Origin: Pseudomonas cuatrocienegasensis
Lineage (GTDB): Bacteria; Pseudomonadota; Gammaproteobacteria; Pseudomonadales; Pseudomonadaceae
Assembly (NCBI RefSeq): GCF_900110925.1
Contig: NZ_FOFP01000001.1
Location: forward strand, 496,001 to 560,000
Length of the DNA stretch: 64,000 bases
Reading direction: 5' to 3'
Part shown: positions 54,732-63,680 of the stretch, one piece after another
Numbering within the stretch: the stretch's first letter is position 1
Layout of the letters: each line of letters starts with the position of its first letter
Notes under the pieces: generated by a model
What the model was told of the DNA's origin: nothing
The model's input: only the letters and a program-made list of their open reading frames with translations
The model's database searches: none
Made by a program: the position numbers and the translations under genes

Positions 54732-55766
54732 GTGCGTGTACCTGGTTTGGTGATGGCTGCAGCAATCGGGCTATGCGTGCTGCAAGCGCAGGCGCGAGAC
54801 TACCGGTATAGCGATGCGCACCTGCACTACGTCGATTTCTTCCAGGAAAGTGCCGGGATGGATGTGCTGCTCAAGCGCATGGATGCGGCCGGTGTCGACC
54901 ATGTGATGTTCTCTGGAATTCCCGTGGCCAAGAAGTGGGACGAGAACGAACCCAAGCGTCCCCGCTACTACGCCGGGGACGACGCCAATGCCTATTGGTA
55001 CAGCGCCACCGATACCCTGATTGCCCACGCCTATAAACAGGTGCCCGCCGAACAGCGGCATCGCTTTCATCCGTTCCTGTCGGGTTTTAACCCGAACGAC
55101 AAGAATGCCGATGCGCATATCCGGCGCATGCTCGAACTCGATCCTGGTCTCTGGCAGGGCATTGGCGAAGTATTTACCCGCCATGATGACTTGACTGCGT
55201 TGATTCATGGCGATGCCCCGCGTGCCAACAATGAGGCGTTGGCGCGGGTCTATCACCTGGCGGCCGAGTACGACCTGCCGGTGATGGTGCATTCCAATAT
55301 CACCTCCAAGCGCGAGCGTAATCCGCTGTATCTGCAGGAGATCGAAGACCCGTTGCGCAACCACCCGCATGTGCGCTTTATCTGGGCCCATGCCGGTACC
55401 AGCATGGAGATTCATCGACACCAGGAAAAACTCGACTTCCTGCTATCGAACCTCGAGCGCATGCTGGAAACCTATCCCAACCTGTATATCGATTTGTCCT
55501 GGACCATGCTGCGGCCTTATTTGCTGGATGCTGACGGCAAACCTGATCCTGCCTGGGTCCACCTCGTCAGCAGCTACCCGGCGCGCTTTATGCTCGGCTC
55601 CGATGTGGTCGGTCGCTTCGACAGCATGGGTGAGTACATGCATGGCTTTGCGCCATTCCTCGACGCCCTACCGGAAAAAGTGGCGAAGCAGGTAGCTCGG
55701 GACAACTTTCTCGCTGTACTACCGCGTACCGTGCAGGCCGAGCTCAAGACCCGCACAGCACCCTGA
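54732..55766 (+). CDS. exported metal-dependent amidohydrolase (COG2159-like)
   Basis: A 344-residue TIM-barrel hydrolase with signal peptide RVPGLVMAAAIGLCVLQAQA. The metal site is given by SDAHLHYVDFF (HxH), VMVHSNI (His), FIWAHAGT (His) and the Asp in FMLGSDVVG. Residues for a mononuclear or binuclear metal are all present. The substrate is unknown; the export signal is unusual for decarboxylase relatives. I prefer the GTG start at 54732, eight bases after GGAG, over ATG 54699, because it gives a better signal peptide. A decayed gene follows. Confidence 0.8.
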   Translation: MRVPGLVMAAAIGLCVLQAQARDYRYSDAHLHYVDFFQESAGMDVLLKRMDAAGVDHVMFSGIPVAKKWDENEPKRPRYYAGDDANAYWYSATDTLIAHAYKQVPAEQRHRFHPFLSGFNPNDKNADAHIRRMLELDPGLWQGIGEVFTRHDDLTALIHGDAPRANNEALARVYHLAAEYDLPVMVHSNITSKRERNPLYLQEIEDPLRNHPHVRFIWAHAGTSMEIHRHQEKLDFLLSNLERMLETYPNLYIDLSWTMLRPYLLDADGKPDPAWVHLVSSYPARFMLGSDVVGRFDSMGEYMHGFAPFLDALPEKVAKQVARDNFLAVLPRTVQAELKTRTAP

Positions 55767-55787
55767 GGCAGCTGTGATTGGCTTGTC

Positions 55788-56242
55788 ATGGACATGTTCA
55801 ACAAAAACAGTGCACCGCTGGTTGCCCTGATGCTCGGCAGTAGCTTGGTCCAGTCTCAAGTGACGCTCGATGGCGAGGTCGAGTACGGATTGTTTGTCAG
55901 CACCTAAAAGGATTTCACGCCCGGCGAGCGCGTATTGACCCAGCGTAACCAGCCGATTGAGCGCGTCACCGAGGTGCCGGCACGCCTCGGCAGCAAAGTC
56001 GGCATGCGTTACAGCCTCAGGGGCAATGCAGCGGGCGAAACGCCCTTGACCCTGCTGTTTCTGGCCCCCGCAGGCGTGCGCCATGACAAGTTTGTGGTGA
56101 CCCAGGCGCTGGTCGCTAACACCGCCCAGGAAACCATGGCGTTGGAGTGCAGCGAGCCCATGAGGTCGTACCCGGTGAGTGGCATCTGATGGTTTTCCAG
56201 AGCGATCGGAAAATTGTTTAACAACGCTTCATCGTGCGCTAA
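55788..56242 (+). pseudogene. DUF3859 protein gene, inactivated
   Basis: The frame from ATG 55788 codes for a DUF3859-like protein (GEVEYGLF, KDFTPGERVL, VTEVPARLGSKVGMRYSL, VRHDKFVVTQALV), but three lesions break it. TAA at 55905-55907 stands between FVST and KDF. A one-base loss occurs near 56150-56165, after which the correct frame reads VVPGEWHLMVFQSDRKIV. A second TAA at 56219-56221 stands where QRFIVR should follow. The natural end is TAA 56240-56242. All three can be seen because the family pattern continues across them. Likely a recent loss; the family role is unknown. Confidence 0.8.
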
Positions 56243-56361
56243 GCGATATGAAATATGTACTGCTCGGCAGGTGGCGCGGTGAACGCAGGGCTCATGGGCT
56301 GCGCCTTGGCATAGACTAAAAACCTGTTCTCGATTTTGGTTTCACGACATAGCTTCAGATC

Positions 56362-56386
56362 AAGGCGCCTGCGGGCGCCTTTTTTT
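56362..56386 (+). terminator. rho-independent terminator before the chemoreceptor
   Basis: aaggcgcc-TGCG-ggcgcctt followed by T5. It would stop reading from the pseudogene side. The 56243-56361 stretch shows no gene. Confidence 0.85.
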
Positions 56387-56451
56387 GTGCGCTTTACCGG
56401 GCACTTGCACTACTACGGACTACAGCTAGGGTTATTTATCAGACCAATCTA

Positions 56452-56479
56452 TCAAGATTTGTCCAACAACGTCCGATAA
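56452..56479 (+). promoter_or_regulatory. sigma-28 (FliA)-type promoter of the chemoreceptor
   Basis: TCAAG-N15-TCCGATAA, 84 bases before the start codon. It resembles the FliA pattern and the site before aer. Confidence 0.7.
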
Positions 56480-56563
56480 GCAGGCCTTGGGTCGTGCCTC
56501 TTCGCTCGTCCAGCATTTTCGCCGCCTCAATACCCGTCAAATAGTAGCCAAGGATGAAACAAG

Positions 56564-58189
56564 ATGACCCTGAGAAACCTGAATATCGCACCCAGAGCCG
56601 GCCTCGGCTTCGCCATAGTGGCCCTGATGGTCATTTTGTTAGGCGCTTTCTCGCTGGCGCAGATGACCAATATCCGGGCCGAAGCGGAGAAGGTCGATGA
56701 CGACGTTTTGCCCAGTATTCTGAGCGCAGGCGAAATGGGCCTGACGGTAATGCGTTTGCGCGCCATCACCTTGCGTTTACTGCTCAACCGTGAGCCCGAG
56801 GTGGTAAGCGTCAGTGAAAATCGCTCGCAAGAGCTACGTACGGCACTGGCCAAGGCCAACAGTGACTACGAGGCATTACTGAGCAGTGACGAAGACCGCG
56901 AGCAGTATGGGCGCTATCAGCAGCTCGAGCGTCAGTACCTGGCAGGGCAGGCAAATATTGTTGAGCTCTCCAAGCAAAATCGTTTGGATGAAGCGCGGGC
57001 GGTGATCAATGGTGACTACGCCAAGCATGCTGATCAGTTGGCTGCGGTGTTGAACGAAATCAATACCTACAACCGCGAGTTGGCCAGTCAGTCGGCCGAG
57101 CAGTCGGCTGAAATTTTCAGCACGGCCCGTCTCTGGGTAATCGTTGCCATGGTTGCGGCGGCTATCGCGACTGTTCTGCTGGCCATGCTGCTTACGCGCA
57201 GCATCGTCAGCCCGCTGAGCGAGGCCTTGCACGTAGCCGAGACGGTTGCCAGTGGCGACCTGACTCAGTCTATCGTTGTGCAGGGCAGTGATGAGCCTGC
57301 ACGTCTGTTGAGTGCCCTGAAGGGTATGCAGCAGAGCCTGCGCGCCACCATCCAGAGCATTGCGGACTCCTCCAACCAACTGGCGTCGGCCTCGGAAGAG
57401 CTGCATGCCGTTACCGAGGACTCAACCCGTGGCCTGCACCAGCAGAACAACGAGATCGAGCAGGCGGCCACTGCGGTCAATGAAATGACCACGGCCGTGG
57501 AAGAGGTGGCGCGCAATGCAGTCAACACGTCCGAAGCTTCGCGCACTTCGGATCGCACCACCCAGCATGGCCGCGAGCAGGTTCGCCAGACGGTAGACTC
57601 GATCAGTCACCTGGCTGACGACGTTACCGATACGGCGGGGCAGGTCGAGCTGCTGGCTGACAAGGTGCGTGGCATCAGCAAGGTACTGGACGTGATTCGT
57701 TCGATTGCCGAGCAGACCAACTTGCTGGCGCTCAACGCGGCAATTGAGGCAGCGCGGGCGGGCGATGCCGGGCGCGGGTTTGCCGTGGTGGCGGACGAGG
57801 TACGGGCGCTGGCCCATCGCACGCAACAATCGACCCAGGAAATCGAGCAAATGATCGGCGGTATCCAGCAGGGCACCGATCATGCCGTTAGCGCGATGCA
57901 GAACAGCAATTCACGAGCCCGCACCACCTTGGATGTGGCGAAGGCGGCGGGCGAGGCGCTGGATCAAATTGCCCTGGCGATTTCCGAGATCAATGAGCGC
58001 AACCTGGTGATTGCCAGTGCCTCCGAAGAGCAGGCCCAGGTGGCGCGGGAAGTGGACCGCAACTTGGTGAATATCCGTGATCTGTCGCTGCAGAGCTCGG
58101 CGGGGGCGAACCAGACCAGTGCGGCTAGCCAGGAGCTGTCGCGTCTGGCCATCGACCTCAATGGCTTGATTGCTCGTTTTAAGGTCTAG
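56564..58189 (+). CDS. methyl-accepting chemotaxis protein, four-helix-bundle sensor
   Basis: A 541-residue receptor. Helix 1 (about 12-34), a periplasmic four-helix bundle (about 35-188), helix 2 (about 189-211) and HAMP ([21 protein letters not shown]) lead to the signalling coil. Its tip is [21 protein letters not shown], with [14 protein letters not shown]. No CheR-binding pentapeptide is seen at the C-terminus. The ligand is unknown. The gene order MCP-fabB-fabA-kinase matches PA1608-PA1611 as I recall it. The sigma-28 site supports expression with the flagellar genes. Confidence 0.93.
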   Translation: MTLRNLNIAPRAGLGFAIVALMVILLGAFSLAQMTNIRAEAEKVDDDVLPSILSAGEMGLTVMRLRAITLRLLLNREPEVVSVSENRSQELRTALAKANSDYEALLSSDEDREQYGRYQQLERQYLAGQANIVELSKQNRLDEARAVINGDYAKHADQLAAVLNEINTYNRELASQSAEQSAEIFSTARLWVIVAMVAAAIATVLLAMLLTRSIVSPLSEALHVAETVASGDLTQSIVVQGSDEPARLLSALKGMQQSLRATIQSIADSSNQLASASEELHAVTEDSTRGLHQQNNEIEQAATAVNEMTTAVEEVARNAVNTSEASRTSDRTTQHGREQVRQTVDSISHLADDVTDTAGQVELLADKVRGISKVLDVIRSIAEQTNLLALNAAIEAARAGDAGRGFAVVADEVRALAHRTQQSTQEIEQMIGGIQQGTDHAVSAMQNSNSRARTTLDVAKAAGEALDQIALAISEINERNLVIASASEEQAQVAREVDRNLVNIRDLSLQSSAGANQTSAASQELSRLAIDLNGLIARFKV

Positions 58190-58207
58190 CTGCACTTCGC
58201 AGATATG

Positions 58208-58233
58208 AAAACGGCGCCCTGAGGCGCCGTTTT
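58208..58233. terminator. bidirectional terminator between the chemoreceptor gene and fabB
   Basis: aaaacggcgcc-CTGA-ggcgccgtttt. A-run and T-run flank both sides. It lies 18 bases after the chemoreceptor stop and 14 after the fabB stop. Confidence 0.9.
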
Positions 58234-58247
58234 CAATGCAGTGATAC

Positions 58248-59465
58248 TCAGGCCTGGTAGCGCTTGAGTACCAGTGTGGCGTTGGTGCCGCCGAAGCCGA
58301 AGCTGTTGGACATGACGGTGTCCAGCTTGGCGTTCTCGCGGGTTTCACGCAGGATCGGCAGGTCAGCCACTTCCGGGTCCAATTCGTCGATGTTGGCCGA
58401 GGCGGTGATGAAGTTACCTTGCATCATCAGCAGGCAGTAGATCGCTTCATGTACCCCGGCGGCGCCCAGGCTATGGCCGGACAGGCTCTTGGTCGAGCTG
58501 ATCGGCGGCGCCTTGTCGCCGAATACCGCACGTACGCCACGAATCTCCGCTACGTCGCCAACCGGCGTCGAGGTGCCGTGGGTGTTCAGGTAGTCGATTG
58601 GCGTGTCGACGGTGGACAGCGCTTGCTGCATGCAGCGGATCGCGCCTTCGCCACTCGGGGCGACCATGTCGTAGCCATCGGAGGTGGCGCCATAGCCAAC
58701 GATTTCGGCGTAGATCTTGGCGCCGCGAGCCAGGGCGTGCTCCAGCTCTTCGACCACCACCATGCCGCCACCGCCAGCGATGACGAAACCGTCACGCTTG
58801 GCGTCGTAGGCGCGCGAGGCTTTCTCGGGCGTGGCGTTGTATTCGGTGGACAGGGCGCCCATGGCATCGAACAGGCAGCTCTGGCTCCAGTGCTCCTCTT
58901 CACCGCCGCCGGCGAAGACCACATCCTGCTTGCCCAGCTGGATCTGCTCCATGGCCTGGCCGATGCAATGAGCGCTGGTGGCGCAAGCCGAGGAGATGGA
59001 GAAGTTGACGCCCTTGATTTTGAAAGGGGTCGCCAGGCAGGCCGATACGGTGCTGCCCATGGTGCGGGTCACGCGGTATGGGCCGATGCGCTTGACGCCT
59101 TTTTCGCGCAGGGTGTCGATGGCTTCCATCTGGTTGACCGTGGAGGCACCACCCGAGCCGGCGATCAGGCCGGTACGCGGGTTGGAAACCTGCTCTTCGC
59201 TCAGGCCGGAATCCTTGATCGCCTGTTCCATCGCCAGGTAGGCGTAAGCCGCAGCGTCGCCCATGAAGCGGAACAGCTTGCGGTCGATCAGGGCTTCCAG
59301 ATCCAGGTCGACGGAGCCTGACACATGGCTGCGCAGGCCCATCTCGGCGTATTCCGGGTTGAAGCGGATACCGGGACGGCCAGCACGCAGGTTGGCGGAC
59401 ACGGTTTCTTTGTCATTGCCCAGGCAGGAAACGATGCCCAGACCGGTAATCACGACGCGACGCAT
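58248..59465 (-). CDS. fabB: 3-oxoacyl-ACP synthase I
   Basis: A 405-residue ketoacyl-ACP synthase that elongates the cis-unsaturated intermediates made by FabA. The thiolase-fold triad is Cys in [14 protein letters not shown], His in [12 protein letters not shown] and His in [17 protein letters not shown]. It starts [18 protein letters not shown] as FabB. It lies 12 bases after fabA, in the fabAB operon found in pseudomonads. Complete. Confidence 0.96.
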   Translation of the reverse strand: MRRVVITGLGIVSCLGNDKETVSANLRAGRPGIRFNPEYAEMGLRSHVSGSVDLDLEALIDRKLFRFMGDAAAYAYLAMEQAIKDSGLSEEQVSNPRTGLIAGSGGASTVNQMEAIDTLREKGVKRIGPYRVTRTMGSTVSACLATPFKIKGVNFSISSACATSAHCIGQAMEQIQLGKQDVVFAGGGEEEHWSQSCLFDAMGALSTEYNATPEKASRAYDAKRDGFVIAGGGGMVVVEELEHALARGAKIYAEIVGYGATSDGYDMVAPSGEGAIRCMQQALSTVDTPIDYLNTHGTSTPVGDVAEIRGVRAVFGDKAPPISSTKSLSGHSLGAAGVHEAIYCLLMMQGNFITASANIDELDPEVADLPILRETRENAKLDTVMSNSFGFGGTNATLVLKRYQA

Positions 59466-59477
59466 GGAGAGAGTCCT

Positions 59478-59993
59478 TTAGAAACTGTCGGTAGAGGTGA
59501 ACAGGCCGACCCGCAGGCCTTCGGCGCTGTAGATCTCGCGGCCGTCGACGCTGACCGTGCCATCGGCAATGGCCAGAATCAGCGAGCGGGTGATGGTGCG
59601 CTTGATCTGAATGTTGTAGGTGACCTTCTTGGCGGTCGGCAGGACCTGGCCAAAGAACTTCACGTCACCCGAACCCAGGGCGCGGCCGCGGCCCGGGTTG
59701 CCTTGCCAGCCCAGAAAGAAGCCGACCAGTTGCCACATGGCATCCAGGCCCAGGCAGCCAGGCATGACCGGGTCGCCTTCAAAATGGCAGGCGAAGAACC
59801 ACAGGTCCGGGTTGATATCGAGCTCGGCGACGATTTCACCTTTGCCGTACTTGCCGCCGACATCGCTGATATGAGTGATGCGATCGATCATCAGCATGTT
59901 CGGTGCGGGCAGTTGCGCGTTACCCGGGCCGAACAGTTCGCCGCGGCTGCAGCGCAACAGATCTTCCTGGGTGAAGGCGTTTTGTTTGGTCAT
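59478..59993 (-). CDS. fabA: 3-hydroxydecanoyl-ACP dehydratase/isomerase
   Basis: A 171-residue hotdog enzyme that dehydrates 3-hydroxydecanoyl-ACP and isomerises the product to the cis-3 form, the branch point to unsaturated fatty acids. Its catalytic His is in [20 protein letters not shown] (about residue 70) and the Asp is in GLDAMWQ. Length and start ([20 protein letters not shown]) are standard. It is the first gene of fabAB. A palindrome upstream (60118-60133) may be the binding site of a FabR/DesT-type repressor. Confidence 0.97.
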   Translation of the reverse strand: MTKQNAFTQEDLLRCSRGELFGPGNAQLPAPNMLMIDRITHISDVGGKYGKGEIVAELDINPDLWFFACHFEGDPVMPGCLGLDAMWQLVGFFLGWQGNPGRGRALGSGDVKFFGQVLPTAKKVTYNIQIKRTITRSLILAIADGTVSVDGREIYSAEGLRVGLFTSTDSF

Positions 59994-60117
59994 GCGAGCT
60001 CCTCAATAATCCCACGCACCACGGCTGGGCAATCGTCCTGGCCGGCAGCGCAACCGAGTGCGCATGCCAGCAGCCTAGTCATAGACTGTTGCGTTGTAAT
60101 GAAAGTCACAGCGGCGT

Positions 60118-60133
60118 GAGTACAGTTGTACTC
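60118..60133. promoter_or_regulatory. palindromic operator candidate for fabAB
   Basis: GAGTACA-GT-TGTACTC, 125 bases before the fabA ATG. It is close in form to the GTACA-N2-TGTAC core of the E. coli FabR operator. In P. aeruginosa DesT is known to control fabAB, so a TetR-type repressor is a reasonable reader. Confidence 0.55.
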
Positions 60134-60196
60134 CGCTCTTGGCGCACTGTCACACCACACCGCCTACTGGCTTATAACCGTCAAGCCTGCCGCATT

Positions 60197-62095
60197 TCAC
60201 TGCGCTTGACCACCCGTCGATGGTCGAGGCGGCAACCAGCGCTGCAGCACGCGTTGCAGGTCTACGCGTTTGAAGGGTTTAGCCAGGTAATCGTTCATTC
60301 CAGCGTCAAGGCACGCTTCACGGTCACCCTGCAGGGCGTTGGCGGTTAAGGCAATGATCGGCGTCTGCGCCCAGCCCGGCTGCTGACGGATTTGTCGGGT
60401 GGCCTGATAACCGTCCATAACCGGCAAGCGGCAGTCCATGAGTACCGCATCGAACGGTTGCTGGCTGACGAGGTGCACGGCCTGGGCGCCGTCCCCAACC
60501 AGGCTGACCTGGTAGCCGAGGCTGCGCAGCATGGCTTCGATAACGGTCTGATTGACCGGGTTGTCTTCCACCAGCAACACATGCTGACCCTGACCGTTTT
60601 TGCCTTCGTCGCAGCTGTTGAGCGCAGTTGCTTTGGGCTGACGGCTGAAGGGCAGGGGTATTTCTAGGGTAAAGATCGAGCCACGGCCTTCTTCGCTTTC
60701 CGCAACCAGGGTGCCGCCCATGCGTTCGGCCAGGGTGCGGGCGATCGGCAGGCCGAGGCCGGTGCCGCCATAGCGCCGGGAGATCGAGTTGTCGGCCTGC
60801 TGGAAGGCATCGAACATGTGTTCCAGGCGTTCAGGGCTGATACCGATGCCGCTGTCGCGGACCGCGCAGGTAAACCAGAGTACGTCCTCATCCAGTGCCT
60901 GCCAGCGGGTTTCCAGGCGAATACCGCCGGTTTCGGTGAACTTCAGGGCGTTACCAATCAGGTTTACCAGTATTTGCCGGATACGTGTCGGATCGCCCTG
61001 TACCTCGACCAGTTCCAGGCCCGGCTGCAGGTCCACCTCCAGGCTTAGTGCACGCTGCTGAGCACTGTGCTGGAAGACCAGCGCCGAACTCTGGACCAGC
61101 TCGGCCAGGTTGAAGGCAATACGTTCGAGCTCCAGCGCCCCTCGCTCTATACGCGAGAAGTCGAGAATATCGTTGATGACCTTGAGTAGGTGCTCGGTGG
61201 ATTCGCTGGCCAGGGCGGCGTACTCGGCCTGCTCCTGAGTCATTTCGGTGGTTTCGAGCAATTGCAGCATGCCCAGTACGCCGTTCATGGGCGTGCGCAG
61301 CTCATGACTCATCATGGCCAGAAAGTCCGACTTGGCGCGGTTGGCCTGTTCCGACTCTTCGCGGGCCTTGATCAGCAGGGACATGGCATGCTGCTGTTGC
61401 TGGCTGGCGTGCGCCAGGCCATTGGCCAGGCTGTTGATGTGGCGTGCCAGCGCGCCCAGTTCGCTGTCGCCGAGCTCGGGCAGGCGAGTGCGGTAGTTGC
61501 CGCCCTCAATAGCCACTACAGCATCGCTCATGGCACTCAGTGGCTGCGAGAGGTGGCGGGCAAGGCGGCGTGCCAGCAGGAAGGTCAGCAGCAGGGCCAA
61601 TAAGGCCAGGCCCGTGGCTTTCAGCAGGATGCGTTGTTGGCGTGCATTCAGGGCTTCGGTCGACATGCCGACGACGACTCGCCCCAGATAGACGTTATCA
61701 GCACGACCTGCCTGCGCGGACTCGACCTGCAGCAGGTGGATGGGGGCGTGGTAGACCGCTACATCGGCGCCACTTTGCAGGGTTTTTGCTTGCTCGACAT
61801 AAACCAGAATCTCGTCGTTACGATCCCGTACTTCGAGAAAGCGCACATGAGGGGTCTTGAGTGTCGCCTGCAGCAGGCTGTCGAGCACCTTCAGGTTGCC
61901 GGTAATCACGCCGTACTCGCTGGCCGGCGCCAGCTGGCTGGCGATCAGTTGGCCGTTGTCATTGAGTTCCTGATGCAGGTCCTGCAGCCGCACAAACGTG
62001 AAAAAGCCGGTGAGCAGCAGCGTCATGAGCAGGGCCGGGCCGACGCTGATCAACTGGGTGCGGGTATGGATGTTCCAGCTGCGACCCCACTTCAT
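60197..62095 (-). CDS. hybrid sensor histidine kinase, PA1611-like
   Basis: A 632-residue kinase. Helix 1 (about 16-38), a periplasmic region (about 39-158), helix 2 (about 160-180) and HAMP (RRLARHLSQPLSAMSDAVVA) precede the H-box MSHELRTPMNGVLGM, the N-box QILVNLIGNALKF and GGTGLGLPIARTL. The C-terminal receiver (about 505-625) has VLLVEDNPVNQ, the Asp in VLMDCRLPVMDG and the Lys in LAKPFK. There is no Hpt, so phosphate must pass to another protein. In P. aeruginosa the fabA-linked PA1611 kinase phosphorylates HptB and contacts RetS. The ATG overlaps the stop of the Cys-rich frame upstream. Confidence 0.9.
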   Translation of the reverse strand: MKWGRSWNIHTRTQLISVGPALLMTLLLTGFFTFVRLQDLHQELNDNGQLIASQLAPASEYGVITGNLKVLDSLLQATLKTPHVRFLEVRDRNDEILVYVEQAKTLQSGADVAVYHAPIHLLQVESAQAGRADNVYLGRVVVGMSTEALNARQQRILLKATGLALLALLLTFLLARRLARHLSQPLSAMSDAVVAIEGGNYRTRLPELGDSELGALARHINSLANGLAHASQQQQHAMSLLIKAREESEQANRAKSDFLAMMSHELRTPMNGVLGMLQLLETTEMTQEQAEYAALASESTEHLLKVINDILDFSRIERGALELERIAFNLAELVQSSALVFQHSAQQRALSLEVDLQPGLELVEVQGDPTRIRQILVNLIGNALKFTETGGIRLETRWQALDEDVLWFTCAVRDSGIGISPERLEHMFDAFQQADNSISRRYGGTGLGLPIARTLAERMGGTLVAESEEGRGSIFTLEIPLPFSRQPKATALNSCDEGKNGQGQHVLLVEDNPVNQTVIEAMLRSLGYQVSLVGDGAQAVHLVSQQPFDAVLMDCRLPVMDGYQATRQIRQQPGWAQTPIIALTANALQGDREACLDAGMNDYLAKPFKRVDLQRVLQRWLPPRPSTGGQAQ

Positions 62096-62286
62096 ACGCA
62101 GTCACCGTAGGGCATGTGCGCACTGATGAGTGAAGCGGGTAGCGGGCTGCGGGCGGCGGATAAGTGGTTGATCACGCAACGGCCTTGTTCGCGTTTGAAG
62201 AGAGGCATGTTAACCGAGCAGCCTGGCTTTGGCAGCGGGGCCGGGGGGTAATTGCCGCAAATGTGCACGCCGCCGCAAGCCTGCAC
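62092..62286 (-). CDS. small Cys-rich protein, 5' end displaced by element copy C
   Basis: A frame coding for about 64 residues from a GTG at 62286: QACGGVHICGNYPPAPLPKP, then GCSVNMPLFKREQGRCVINH and ending AHMPYGDCV. Five Cys suggest disulfides or metal binding and an exported protein. Its TGA overlaps the ATG of the kinase gene (GTATGAAG), a sign of an operon. No signal peptide is left: 22 bases upstream of the GTG the sequence becomes element copy C, and the open frame continues into it. So the gene is probably truncated. Family unknown to me. Confidence 0.42.
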   Translation of the reverse strand: MQACGGVHICGNYPPAPLPKPGCSVNMPLFKREQGRCVINHLSAARSPLPASLISAHMPYGDCV

Positions 62287-62307
62287 GGTCGCACAGTGCT
62301 GGTAGGC

Positions 62308-62576
62308 TAGGGTCTGTTGTCGCTTCGTTCGCGGCCGCGCCGGAGCCAGTTTTAGCGCGAGGCAAGGCACGAGATGCGAAGTTTAGCCGGCTAAATGAGC
62401 CATCGAGAAACGCAGCATCGCGCTAAAACGGGCCCGGCCCTACGGGTTGCGCGCAAAATCTCGCCATGCGTTGTTGGAGGACTTGGCAAGGGAACAACCA
62501 TTACCTGCGTCCTCCGCCTAGCCTGGCGAGATTTTTCGCGGCAACGCGGCTCGCGACGAAACGACCACAGACCCTA
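62308..62576. mobile_element. MITE-like element, copy C (non-coding)
   Basis: TAGGGTCTGTTGTCGCTTCG at 62308-62327 and a matching inverted end (two mismatches) at 62557-62576, TA at both sides. The internal pairs are clearest here: gttttagcgcga (62349-62360) with tcgcgctaaaac (62418-62429), palindrome tttagccggctaaa (62382-62395), aaaatctcgcca (62455-62466) with tggcgagatttt (62524-62535), and ggaggac with gtcctcc. It lies between the kinase-side frame and gpsA. Confidence 0.82.
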
Positions 62577-62587
62577 CTATGGCCCCG

Positions 62588-62593
62588 TATAAT
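62588..62593 (+). promoter_or_regulatory. -10 box of gpsA
   Basis: Perfect TATAAT 41 bases before the gpsA ATG. The -35 position falls inside the right end of element copy C (about 62565-62570, ccacag), which is a poor match, so the insertion may have changed the promoter. Confidence 0.55.
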
Positions 62594-62634
62594 GCCCAAT
62601 TTCGCCATCGCGTATGGCTCCAAACGGATTTCCT

Positions 62635-63657
62635 ATGACTGAGCAGCTCCCTATTGCCGTGTTGGGCGGCGGCAGCTTCGGCACCGTGATCGCCAACCTG
62701 CTGGCCAATAACGATCAGCGTGTCTTGCACTGGATGCGTGATCCTATCCAGGCCGAGGCCATCCGTACCACACGGCAGAATCCGCGCTACCTCAAAGGTG
62801 TCGACATTCACTCTGCTGTCGAACCGCTGACTGACCTGGGTGCTGTGCTGAACGCCTGCCAGTTGATCTTTGTCGCCCTGCCATCCAGCGCCTTGCGTCA
62901 AGTCTTGCAGCCGCACAGCGCAGAGCTGGCGGGCAAGTTGCTGGTGAGCACGACCAAGGGGATCGAGGCGCAGAGCTTCAAGCTGATGAGCCAGATCCTT
63001 GAGGAAATAGCGCCCCAGGCGCGTATTGGTGTGTTATCCGGCCCTAACCTGGCCAAGGAGGTGGCTGCCGGCGCACTGACTGCCACCGTGGTGGCCAGCG
63101 AAGACGAAGCCCTGTGCCTGCAGGTTCAGGCCGTACTGCATGGACCGACGTTCCGGGTGTACGCCAGTGCCGATCGCTTTGGCGTCGAGCTGGGTGGGGC
63201 TTTGAAGAACGTCTACGCGATCATCGCGGGGATGGCTGCAGCTTTGGGCATGGGCGAGAACACTCGGAGCATGCTGATCACCCGCGCCCTGGCAGAAATG
63301 ACCCGTTTTGCCGTGCAACTGGGTGCTAACCCGATGACCTTCCTTGGCCTGGCAGGCGTAGGCGACCTGATTGTCACCTGCTCGTCACCCAAGAGCCGTA
63401 ACTATCAAGTGGGTTTTGCCCTCGGCGAGGGGCTTTCGTTGGACGATGCCGTGGCGCGCCTCGGTGAAGTGGCCGAGGGCGTCAATACCATCCGCGTACT
63501 CAAAGCCAAGTCCGAGGAGATGGGCATTTATATGCCGCTGGTCAGCGGTCTGTATGCCATTCTGTTTGGCGGTCGCACGCTGGATCAGGTGATCGCGGCA
63601 CTGATGAGCGCAGAGCCAAAAACCGATGTCGACTTCATCTCACCCACCGGTTTCTGA
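62635..63657 (+). CDS. gpsA: glycerol-3-phosphate dehydrogenase [NAD(P)+]
   Basis: A 340-residue enzyme that reduces dihydroxyacetone phosphate to glycerol-3-phosphate for phospholipid synthesis. It has the NAD motif [24 protein letters not shown], the catalytic Lys in [17 protein letters not shown] and the [11 protein letters not shown] substrate block. The start [12 protein letters not shown] (62635) is the family start; an in-frame ATG seven codons upstream has no ribosome site. A DUF4389 gene follows after 23 bases. Confidence 0.96.
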   Translation: MTEQLPIAVLGGGSFGTVIANLLANNDQRVLHWMRDPIQAEAIRTTRQNPRYLKGVDIHSAVEPLTDLGAVLNACQLIFVALPSSALRQVLQPHSAELAGKLLVSTTKGIEAQSFKLMSQILEEIAPQARIGVLSGPNLAKEVAAGALTATVVASEDEALCLQVQAVLHGPTFRVYASADRFGVELGGALKNVYAIIAGMAAALGMGENTRSMLITRALAEMTRFAVQLGANPMTFLGLAGVGDLIVTCSSPKSRNYQVGFALGEGLSLDDAVARLGEVAEGVNTIRVLKAKSEEMGIYMPLVSGLYAILFGGRTLDQVIAALMSAEPKTDVDFISPTGF

Positions 63658-63680
63658 ACCGGTCTTGCAGGAGCTTGCCC

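Noticed and set aside
56248..56320. Short frame ATGAAATATGTACTG of about 23 codons after the DUF3859 pseudogene
   Set aside because: Too short, no ribosome site and no recognisable product.
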